Source of the DNA: Bacteroidales bacterium
GTDB lineage: Bacteria > Bacteroidota > Bacteroidia > Bacteroidales > UBA1402
Length of the DNA: 5,358 nt
Assembly (NCBI GenBank): GCA_023230125.1
Contig: JALNXZ010000122.1
Location: 1 to 5,358 of the forward strand
Direction of reading: 5' to 3'
Position 1 is the first letter of the stretch. The number at the start of each line of letters is the position of its first letter. This document shows positions 1-5,358 of this stretch, piece by piece. The notes beneath the pieces are model-generated. The model was not told the DNA's origin. It did not search any database and worked only from the letters and a program-made list of their open reading frames with translations. A program made the translations under genes and the position numbers.

Positions 1-134
1 AATCTGTCCTGAATTTAGGTTTCGAATTTGGAAAAACGATTACCCCCAATTCTTCTTATCTTAGTGAACATTATTATAAAGTATCTCTTGGCATTTCTTT
101 CAATGAGACGTGGTTCTTTAAGCGGAAACTTTGA
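1..134 (+). CDS. Outer-membrane beta-barrel-like protein, C-terminal end (partial)
   Basis: The reading frame is open from the window edge (first full codon at base 3) to a TGA at 132-134, giving the last 43 residues of a protein. The tail contains an alternating pattern typical of a final transmembrane beta strand (YYKVSLGISFN) and ends with NETWFFKRKL. From memory, very similar endings occur in the OmpP1/FadL-like outer-membrane proteins found upstream of lptC in Bacteroides-type genomes. The position in front of an LPS-transport gene and an envelope foldase gene fits an envelope role. Most of the gene lies outside the window, so its substrate and exact family cannot be judged. That this is real coding sequence is likely. 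The beta-barrel assignment is an inference from a short tail and remembered synteny. Confidence 0.7.
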   Translation, partial: SVLNLGFEFGKTITPNSSYLSEHYYKVSLGISFNETWFFKRKL

Positions 135-176
135 TTCCTGCAGAAGAAATCTGTAAAAATCTTATTTTAATTTATT

Positions 177-791
177 TTGTCGGATAATCATTCAAACAAT
201 AGATTGGGTTTTGCAGGAGTGATAGGCATATTGGCACTTCTGATGATCTCTGTTGCCTGCTCTTCGGATAAATCGAAATTCTTGCCTGGATTTTCGGATA
301 GAGCAGCGGTTCCTGGCATGTACACCGATTCAGTGACAACCCTTATTTCAGATTCCGGTCGCATCCGTTATCGAGTCATTGCTGAAATCTGGGAAGTTTA
401 TGATAAAGCCAAAGATCCATACTGGTATTTTCCTAAAAAAGTTTATTTCGAACGTTTCAACGATAGTTTGAAAACTGAATCCATGGTTCAGAGCGATACA
501 GCACGTTACTATTCAGACCGCAAGGTGTGGGAGTTAATAAAGAATGTAAGCCTGATCAATCTGAAAGGTGAAAGTTTCAAGACATCACTGCTATATTGGG
601 ACCAAAGACAGCAACGCATCTATTCCGACTCCTTCATACAGATAGAGCAAAAGAATCAAATCATCACAGGTTATGGGTTTGAATCAAATGAGACGCTTAC
701 CCAATATAAGATTTTTAAAGTGGATGGAATTTTTCCCATCGATTCGGCTGAGCCGGATTCAATGGGTATGGATACCAAAGCTTCAAAATAA
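177..791 (+). CDS. lptC: LPS export system protein LptC, lipoprotein form
   Basis: This 204-residue protein is the likely LptC component of the Lpt bridge, which passes lipopolysaccharide from the inner-membrane LptBFG transporter to the periplasmic LptA/OstA-type protein. Residues 10-27 form a hydrophobic signal segment ending in ISVAC, so Cys28 is the probable lipidated residue (type II signal peptide). E. coli LptC instead uses a transmembrane anchor. The rest is one LptC-type beta-jellyroll domain with features I recognise from Bacteroidales members: VTTLISDSGRIRYRV near residues 53-67, then WEVYDKAKDPYWYFPKKV, LLYWDQ and TGYGFESN. The start is TTG at 177. The frame is closed by TAA at 168-170, and the first ATG (243) falls inside the signal segment, so TTG177 is the only start that keeps an N-terminal Arg and a full signal peptide. 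No Shine-Dalgarno sequence is visible. The gene lies 42 bp after the outer-membrane protein gene and is probably cotranscribed with it. Confidence 0.88.
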   Translation: MSDNHSNNRLGFAGVIGILALLMISVACSSDKSKFLPGFSDRAAVPGMYTDSVTTLISDSGRIRYRVIAEIWEVYDKAKDPYWYFPKKVYFERFNDSLKTESMVQSDTARYYSDRKVWELIKNVSLINLKGESFKTSLLYWDQRQQRIYSDSFIQIEQKNQIITGYGFESNETLTQYKIFKVDGIFPIDSAEPDSMGMDTKASK

Positions 792-802
792 TCAATAATT
801 CA

Positions 803-831
803 TGTCGTTTAAACATTTTTTTGTATATTCG
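803..831 (+). promoter_or_regulatory. Candidate Bacteroidota-type promoter ahead of the foldase gene
   Basis: The 110-bp gap between lptC and the foldase gene contains TATATTCG at 824-831, one base off the Bacteroidota -7 consensus TAnnTTTG. TGTCG at 803-807 lies about 16 bp upstream as a poor -33 (TTG-like) match. Initiation a few bases downstream would leave a leader of roughly 60 nt that is A/T-rich and lacks a Shine-Dalgarno sequence, as is normal in this phylum. Both boxes are imperfect in AT-rich DNA, so this is a weak call. Readthrough from lptC is an equally good explanation of how the downstream gene is transcribed. Confidence 0.3.
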
Positions 832-901
832 CAGGCTGAAAAAAAGAAGCATTATTTTACTCTTTTAACCAAGCTATTAATTCTAAACATACATATCTCA
901 T

Positions 902-3016
902 ATGGCAACCTTACAGAAAATCAGGAATAAAGCAGGACTGTTAGCACTTATAATCGGTTTTGCTTTATTTGCTTTTATCATCGGAGATTTTTTGAATTCC
1001 GGTTCTTCACTTTTCCGTCAATCTCAGGAAAAAATTGCTAAAATTGGCGATACGTCTTTGGATTACAAAGAATATGAAGCCCGTATCACAGAGATGGAAG
1101 AAGTTTATAAAATTCAGACGGGTCAAAATACTCTTGATGATGCTATCGTTGGACAAATCCGTGAGTCTGTATATGAATCCATTGTACGCGAACGTTTGTT
1201 GGATGATCAGGCAGAAAAGTTAGGTGTCTCTGTAACCGGGAAGGAAGTCTTCAACATGATCAACGGTGCCAACGTTCATCCGATGATTCAACAGTTGCCC
1301 ATTTTTCAGAATCCACAGACCGGTGCTTTTGATCGCATGATGATGATGAATTTCCTTCAGACCATTCAAAAAGAAGATCTTTCACAATATACGGCAGAAG
1401 TTCAGGAACAAATTAAGTCTTTGAAAAAATACTGGTTATTCTGGGAAAACAATCTGAAATATACCCGTCTTGAAGAAAAGCTCAACACCTTGCTTGGTCA
1501 GGCTGTCCAGGCGAATTCACTGGATGCGGAAGCCTCTTTTGCAAATCGTAGTATCAATGTCGATATTGCCTATGTTTTCCAACCATACACCTCACAACCT
1601 GATTCTTTGTTCAAAGTGAGCAAGAATAGTCTCAAAAAACGCTACAACGCAGAAAAGGAGCGCTTTGCCCAAAAGCCATATCGTACGGCGAAATATATTG
1701 TTGTTGATGTTGCTCCAAGCAACGAGGATTATAAAGCCATCGAGACCGGTATTCAAAAGATACAGACAGAATTTGCTCAAACAGCAGATATTGAAAACTT
1801 TGTAAATGACAACTCCGATGATTTCTATATGGATTGTTTCATTGCAAACCGTTCACTGACACCTACTCTTAAGTCATTTGTTGAAAAATCCGACGCAAAT
1901 GCCTTCCTGAATCCTGTCTATGTTGACGGAACATTTGTCATGGCTCGCCTTCTTGGAAAAACGGTAGCACCTGACTCTGTTAAGGCTCGTCAGATTGTCA
2001 TTGCTCCCAATAATCAGGCTTTGGCAGACAGCCTTTTGGCTGTAATTAAAAATGGTGGAAATTTTGCAGAAATTGCTGCTAAATATTCTCAGAATGGAGG
2101 AAATGCAGAAATGGGTTGGTTTAGAGAAGCAGATGCCATTTCACTTGGTTCCAACTTTGTAAGATCTTGCTTTAACGCACCTCTTAACGCTGCATTCCTT
2201 GTTAAAACCAAACGCAGCTTGAATATCGTTGAAGTGACAAACAAGACTGCTGCTGTCGCTAAATCCAAACTGGGAGTGATTTCTATGAAAGTGACCCCAA
2301 GTTCAGTCACCTATAGTTCAGTCTATAACAAGGTGAACCATCTTGTGGCTGAAAATCAGAATGCCACTGCTTTCTTTGCCGCTGCTGAAAAAGCCGGATA
2401 CGAAGTACAGGAAGCTCAGACTATGCGTCAAACAGACAATACACTGGCGAATATTCCTCAAATGAGACAAGCCGTCCGTTTTGTTTTCAACAATGAGGAG
2501 GAGGATCTTTCTTCCATACTTGAAAACCAGAACAATCAGTTCGTCGTTATAGGTATTACAGGTATTAATGATGGAGATTATCAAAAGCTTGATAATGTTA
2601 AACAATATCTGGAACGCGAGTTGATCAATGAACTGAAAGGTGAAAAGATTGCTGCAGACTTGAAGGCTAAAAAGGCTGCTACTATTGAATCCTTGGCACT
2701 GTCAACCAATATGAAGATTGACTCTGTCCGCTTTGTCGATTTTGCAATCAGAAGAATGACAGGTGTCGGCGATGAACCAGCCATGATTGCTGCTGTAACC
2801 AATGCTCCTGTCAATCAGATGTCAGCACCTGTAATTGGTAAAAATGGCGTTTATGTATTCAAAGTAATCTCAAAAACGAAATCTCAGGAACAGTTTGATA
2901 TTCAACTGGAAAAAGCAAATTTTAATTCCAATAACATGTATCGTTTAAGATATCAGGCTTTTGGAGCTGTTCGCAATGCTTTGAAGGTCGAAGACTCTCG
3001 TATTCGTTTCTATTAA
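902..3016 (+). CDS. ppiD: Membrane-anchored periplasmic parvulin-type foldase (PpiD/SurA family)
   Basis: This 704-residue protein belongs to the PpiD/SurA group of chaperones that assist newly exported proteins in the periplasm. A short basic N-terminus (K6, R8, K10) precedes one transmembrane helix at about residues 13-31, placing the remainder in the periplasm. Residues ~35-340 form the alpha-helical SurA_N-like chaperone region. A single parvulin (PpiC-type rotamase) domain spans ~360-447 with the family signature FAEIAAKYSQNGG and G405-W406-F407. The rest is a C-terminal chaperone region ending in SRIRFY. Length and layout match Bacteroidales homologues of about 700 residues. The parvulin domain is odd: the conserved His of the AxHIL strand is Gln364 (VKARQIVI), and the conserved C-terminal His (normally YHII) is Asn441 (LNIVEV). 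Prolyl isomerase activity is therefore doubtful and a pure holdase/chaperone role is likely. The ATG at 902 is well placed directly before the basic anchor. Tandem terminators follow the gene. The symbol is used by analogy, since the domain order matches E. coli PpiD but the protein is longer. Confidence 0.9.
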   Translation: MATLQKIRNKAGLLALIIGFALFAFIIGDFLNSGSSLFRQSQEKIAKIGDTSLDYKEYEARITEMEEVYKIQTGQNTLDDAIVGQIRESVYESIVRERLLDDQAEKLGVSVTGKEVFNMINGANVHPMIQQLPIFQNPQTGAFDRMMMMNFLQTIQKEDLSQYTAEVQEQIKSLKKYWLFWENNLKYTRLEEKLNTLLGQAVQANSLDAEASFANRSINVDIAYVFQPYTSQPDSLFKVSKNSLKKRYNAEKERFAQKPYRTAKYIVVDVAPSNEDYKAIETGIQKIQTEFAQTADIENFVNDNSDDFYMDCFIANRSLTPTLKSFVEKSDANAFLNPVYVDGTFVMARLLGKTVAPDSVKARQIVIAPNNQALADSLLAVIKNGGNFAEIAAKYSQNGGNAEMGWFREADAISLGSNFVRSCFNAPLNAAFLVKTKRSLNIVEVTNKTAAVAKSKLGVISMKVTPSSVTYSSVYNKVNHLVAENQNATAFFAAAEKAGYEVQEAQTMRQTDNTLANIPQMRQAVRFVFNNEEEDLSSILENQNNQFVVIGITGINDGDYQKLDNVKQYLERELINELKGEKIAADLKAKKAATIESLALSTNMKIDSVRFVDFAIRRMTGVGDEPAMIAAVTNAPVNQMSAPVIGKNGVYVFKVISKTKSQEQFDIQLEKANFNSNNMYRLRYQAFGAVRNALKVEDSRIRFY

Positions 3017-3024
3017 TAGATGAG

Positions 3025-3043
3025 ACCTGGTTGACAGGTTTTT
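3025..3043 (+). terminator. Rho-independent terminator, first of two
   Basis: A perfect 5-bp stem ACCTG/CAGGT (3025-3029 with 3035-3039) encloses the loop GTTGA, and the 3' arm runs straight into a run of five T (3039-3043). It lies 8 bp after the foldase stop codon. The stem is short, so on its own it may be only partly efficient. Its position and T-tract fit the first stop signal of the envelope-gene block. Confidence 0.55.
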
Positions 3044-3056
3044 AAAGAAAAAATTA

Positions 3057-3086
3057 AAAAAACGGGGTGGTTTCATCCCGTTTTTT
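3057..3086 (+). terminator. Strong rho-independent terminator, second of two
   Basis: The arms AAAAAACGGGGTG (3057-3069) and CATCCCGTTTTTT (3074-3086) pair over 13 positions with a single G-U wobble and a GTTT tetraloop. The 3' arm ends in six T, the standard intrinsic-terminator design. The matching A-run on the 5' side would make it work for transcripts from either strand. It ends the lptC-foldase transcript. It also lies just 12 bp before the rlmN start codon, leaving almost no room for a separate rlmN promoter downstream of it. Confidence 0.85.
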
Positions 3087-3098
3087 GTCATTTACAAG

Positions 3099-4121
3099 AT
3101 GGAAAAATTTCAGATTCTTGGTAAATATCCGGATGAACTCAGGACTTGGTTGCAGGCTCAGGGACTGCCAGGCTATGCAACAAAACAGTTACATGAGTGG
3201 ATTTATGTGAAACGTGTCCGGAACTTCGAGGAAATGACCAATCTTTCCAAAGCAAATCGCATGCTTTTGGCAGAACGGGCTGATCTTGGTTTCTCTGAGC
3301 CTGTTCATACCTCCTGTTCTGTCGATGGGACAGTAAAGTACCTTTTTAAAACGCATCAAGGCCACCTGATAGAGTCCGTCTATATTCCGGAGGATGACCG
3401 TGCGACCTTATGTGTTTCGTCCCAGGTGGGATGTAAGATGAATTGTGGCTTTTGCATGACTGGACGTATGGGCTTTCAGGCCCAATTGACTGCTCAAGAA
3501 ATCCTCAATCAAATTTTATCAATTCAGGAATCAGAACGCTTGACAAACATTGTTTTTATGGGTATGGGTGAGCCTATGGACAATATTGATGAAGTCATGA
3601 GGGCTTTGGAAGTACTTACTTCTGAAGATGCTTTTGCCTGGAGTCCTAAGCGAATAACGGTTTCTTCCATCGGTGTACATCCCGGACTCTTGCGCTTTTT
3701 GGAAGAAAGTAAATGCCATTTGGCCATTAGCCTGCATACTTCCATTCCTTCTCAAAGGTTATCATGGATGCCATCTGAAAAAGCATGGCCCATAGAAGAA
3801 ACTATTAAGGTCCTTAGAAACCATGACTTTAGCAAACAACGCAGACTTTCGTTTGAATACATTCTTTTTAAAGGTTTAAACGATACTCCTGCTCATGCAA
3901 AAAGTTTGATTGCCCTTTTGCGAGGATTGGAATGCAGGGTCAATTTGATTCGTTTTCATGCTATTCCAGATTCTCCTTTCAAAAGCCCTGACGAAATGAC
4001 GGTTCATGCTTTTTCAAGTTATCTGAACGCAAAAGGGCTGAAAACAACTGTCAGAAAATCACGCGGAGAGGATATTCAGGCTGCTTGTGGACTACTTTCA
4101 ACCAAAAAGGCCGGTCAGTGA
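3099..4121 (+). CDS. rlmN: Dual-specificity rRNA/tRNA adenine-C2 methyltransferase RlmN (radical SAM)
   Basis: RlmN methylates C2 of A2503 in 23S rRNA and of A37 in certain tRNAs, using two S-adenosylmethionine molecules and a methylated cysteine intermediate; it acts in the cytoplasm and supports translational accuracy. All key residues are visible. The 4Fe-4S cluster motif CxxxCxxC is C112-C116-C119. Cys105, seven residues before the cluster, corresponds to E. coli Cys118. Cys330 in GEDIQAACG corresponds to the methyl-carrying Cys355. The SAM-binding GMGEP motif is at 155-159. The N-terminal ~80 residues form the usual accessory RNA-binding region (NLSKANRMLL). At 340 residues it is slightly shorter than the E. 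coli enzyme (384), mostly at the N-terminus, and similar to Bacteroidales members as I recall them. The ATG at 3099 gives the expected family N-terminus. Nothing suggests the related resistance enzyme Cfr. The product is certain at family level. Confidence 0.96.
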   Translation: MEKFQILGKYPDELRTWLQAQGLPGYATKQLHEWIYVKRVRNFEEMTNLSKANRMLLAERADLGFSEPVHTSCSVDGTVKYLFKTHQGHLIESVYIPEDDRATLCVSSQVGCKMNCGFCMTGRMGFQAQLTAQEILNQILSIQESERLTNIVFMGMGEPMDNIDEVMRALEVLTSEDAFAWSPKRITVSSIGVHPGLLRFLEESKCHLAISLHTSIPSQRLSWMPSEKAWPIEETIKVLRNHDFSKQRRLSFEYILFKGLNDTPAHAKSLIALLRGLECRVNLIRFHAIPDSPFKSPDEMTVHAFSSYLNAKGLKTTVRKSRGEDIQAACGLLSTKKAGQ

Positions 4122-4251
4122 TTTTTTTCACCGGGATGGCTATATTAAGGGTTTTTCTTTGTATCTTGTCAGCAATTTTGTCAGTATGTCCGTATTTCAT
4201 TTCTGTGATATCGCAGACATAGAATGGATAAAACAAAATAATAGAAATTTT
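4122..4251 (+). other. 130-bp rlmN-pdxA intergenic leader with a small hairpin
   Basis: This AT-rich gap contains no convincing gene. At 4202-4217 the sequence TCTGTG-ATAT-CGCAGA can form a 6-bp RNA stem (one G-U pair) with a four-base loop, about 34 nt before the pdxA ATG. It is also a near-palindrome centred on GATATC. The last ~25 bases before the ATG are A-rich with no Shine-Dalgarno sequence, the normal Bacteroidota translation-start context. No clear TAnnTTTG/-33 promoter pair was found (the closest is CAATTTTG at 4173-4180, with no properly spaced partner), so readthrough from rlmN is the simplest source of pdxA transcript. A hairpin of this size may arise by chance. Confidence 0.3.
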
Positions 4252-5343
4252 ATGGAAGATAAAAGAATTCGGGTTGGAATTACTCAAGGTGATATCAATG
4301 GCATTGGCTATGAAGTGATTCTGAAAACTTTGTCAGATCCGCGCATATATGAGAACCAAGCAGTCATTATCTATGGATCTGCCAAGGTTGCAGCTTATCA
4401 TAAAAAAGCGCTTGATTTGAATGGTGTGAATATGACGGTAGTTAATTCAGCCAGTGAAGCTTCTTATGGAAAAATAAGCATTGTCAATTGCACGGATGAT
4501 GAAGTGAAAGTGGAATTGTCCCAATCAACCCCAATAGCCGGTAAAGCATCATTTCAGGCTTTGGAACGTGCATCCCTGGAATTGAAGGAAGGTTTGATTG
4601 ATGTTCTTGTAACAGCTCCGATTAATAAAAGCAATATTCAATCTGTAGATTTTCATTTTCCTGGTCATACGGAATATTTTGAATCTGTGTTCGGAGAAGA
4701 CAAAAGTGCCTTGATGCTCTTGGTCAGTCCTATGATGAGAGTAGCAGTCGCTACTGGACATATACCTTTGGCAGATGTTCCTGCAGCACTTGATGTGCCG
4801 GGTTTGGTTTCGAAACTCAGGATTTTGAATAAGTCTTTGATCCGTGATTTTGACATCATCAATCCTCGAATTGCTGTACTTGCACTTAATCCTCATGCTG
4901 GAGATGAAGGACTGATAGGAAGAGAAGATAAAGAAATTATTGCAGAGGCTGTTCTTAAAGCTCAGGAACAACATATTTGTTGTTTTGGACCAATTTCGGC
5001 AGATGGATTTTTCGGATCAGGCGATTTTAAGAAATATGATGGCATTCTTGCCATGTATCATGATCAGGGTTTGATACCATTTAAGGCTTTGAGTATGGAT
5101 AGTGGTGTAAATTTTACCGCTGGTCTGCCAATTATCCGTACTTCTCCGGATCATGGAACAGCCTATGATATTGCCGGAAAGAATGTTGCTTCGGAAGAGT
5201 CTTTCAGGGAAGCTTATTACATGGCTTGTGATATTTATCAAAACAGGTTTAATTATGCAGAAATGTCTAAGAATCCTTTACGCAAACAATTCATAGTGCA
5301 GTCCGGAGAATTATCCGATCTCCCGATGCCAGAAGATAATTAA
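4252..5343 (+). CDS. pdxA: 4-hydroxythreonine-4-phosphate dehydrogenase PdxA
   Basis: PdxA oxidises 4-phosphohydroxy-L-threonine with NAD+ to an unstable keto acid that loses CO2 to give 3-amino-2-oxopropyl phosphate. PdxJ then joins this to deoxyxylulose phosphate to make pyridoxine 5'-phosphate (DXP-dependent vitamin B6 route, cytoplasmic). The 363-residue product carries the three divalent-metal ligands His170 (GHIPL), His215 (NPHAGDEG) and His270 (MYHDQG). Their spacing of 45 and 55 residues equals that of E. coli His166/His211/His266. His139 in PGHTEYF matches the substrate-binding His136. The N-terminal VGITQGDINGIGYEV replaces the GEPAGIG-type motif of proteobacteria and is typical of Bacteroidota forms, which are also longer than the 329-residue E. 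coli enzyme. The start is ATG 4252. The frame remains open upstream to a GTG at 4087 inside rlmN, but those extra 55 residues do not resemble any PdxA N-terminus. It is probably cotranscribed with rlmN. Confidence 0.96.
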   Translation: MEDKRIRVGITQGDINGIGYEVILKTLSDPRIYENQAVIIYGSAKVAAYHKKALDLNGVNMTVVNSASEASYGKISIVNCTDDEVKVELSQSTPIAGKASFQALERASLELKEGLIDVLVTAPINKSNIQSVDFHFPGHTEYFESVFGEDKSALMLLVSPMMRVAVATGHIPLADVPAALDVPGLVSKLRILNKSLIRDFDIINPRIAVLALNPHAGDEGLIGREDKEIIAEAVLKAQEQHICCFGPISADGFFGSGDFKKYDGILAMYHDQGLIPFKALSMDSGVNFTAGLPIIRTSPDHGTAYDIAGKNVASEESFREAYYMACDIYQNRFNYAEMSKNPLRKQFIVQSGELSDLPMPEDN

Positions 5344-5358
5344 ATCAGAAAGCTGTGG

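Noticed and set aside
802..930. A 42-codon ORF starting at ATG 802 between lptC and the foldase gene
   Set aside because: It overlaps the start of the foldase gene in another frame, is low-complexity (F/K/L/I-rich) and has no recognisable motif. It is best read as a chance open frame in AT-rich DNA.
1592..2814. Several minus-strand open frames of 62-95 codons inside the foldase gene
   Set aside because: They are antisense to a well-supported full-length gene, show no recognisable protein features and have no start context of their own.
3031..3059. TTGACA at 3031-3036 with TTAAAA at 3054-3059 as a sigma-70 style rlmN promoter
   Set aside because: Bacteroidota primary sigma factor uses TTTG/TAnnTTTG boxes rather than this pair, and the TTGACA is part of the loop and arm of a terminator hairpin.
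4111..4134. CCGGT...ACCGG inverted repeat around the rlmN stop codon as a terminator
   Set aside because: The run of seven T lies in the loop, not after the stem, so it does not have the intrinsic-terminator layout on the + strand. No minus-strand gene is present that would use it.
4166..4184. Direct repeat TTGTCAG at 4166-4172 and 4178-4184 as a regulator binding site
   Set aside because: A 7-base repeat within a 130-bp AT-rich gap is expected by chance fairly often, and there is no associated promoter.
4087..4251. N-terminal extension of PdxA starting at GTG 4087 or ATG 4186
   Set aside because: The added residues resemble no PdxA N-terminus and overlap the 3' end of rlmN. ATG 4252 gives exactly the family start and length.
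4549..4974. 141-codon minus-strand open frame inside pdxA
   Set aside because: It is antisense to the conserved metal-binding core of PdxA. Its composition (rich in Ser, Phe, Ile, Cys and His) is typical of a shadow frame.

Overview
The window reads as an ordinary core-chromosome stretch from a member of the Bacteroidales (phylum Bacteroidota). The reasons are the AT-rich DNA, the lack of Shine-Dalgarno sequences with A/T-rich leaders in their place, and four proteins (LptC-type lipoprotein, PpiD/SurA-type foldase, RlmN, PdxA) that all resemble their Bacteroides and Parabacteroides counterparts. The genus cannot be named from this sequence. All genes lie on the + strand.

Layout: bases 1-134 are the 3' end of an outer-membrane-type protein gene. 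A TTG-started lptC (177-791) follows, coding for a lipoprotein of the lipopolysaccharide export machinery. A 110-bp gap with a candidate Bacteroidota promoter leads to a large membrane-anchored parvulin-family periplasmic foldase (902-3016). Two consecutive intrinsic-terminator hairpins (3025-3043 and 3057-3086) close this envelope-biogenesis block. Only 12 bp after the second hairpin rlmN begins (3099-4121; rRNA/tRNA adenine C2 methylation). After a 130-bp leader comes pdxA (4252-5343; pyridoxal-phosphate biosynthesis). The last 15 bases hold nothing recognisable.

The first three genes share a theme: building and exporting envelope components (an outer-membrane protein, LPS transport, and folding of exported proteins). 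rlmN and pdxA are housekeeping genes for translation and cofactor supply, separated from the first block by the terminators. No gap between genes exceeds about 130 bp.

No mobile element, CRISPR array, RNA gene, toxin-antitoxin or defence system is visible, and I found no previously undescribed system. The points most worth a second look are the foldase's parvulin domain, which lacks both conserved histidines, the tandem terminators abutting the rlmN start codon, and the non-ATG start of lptC.
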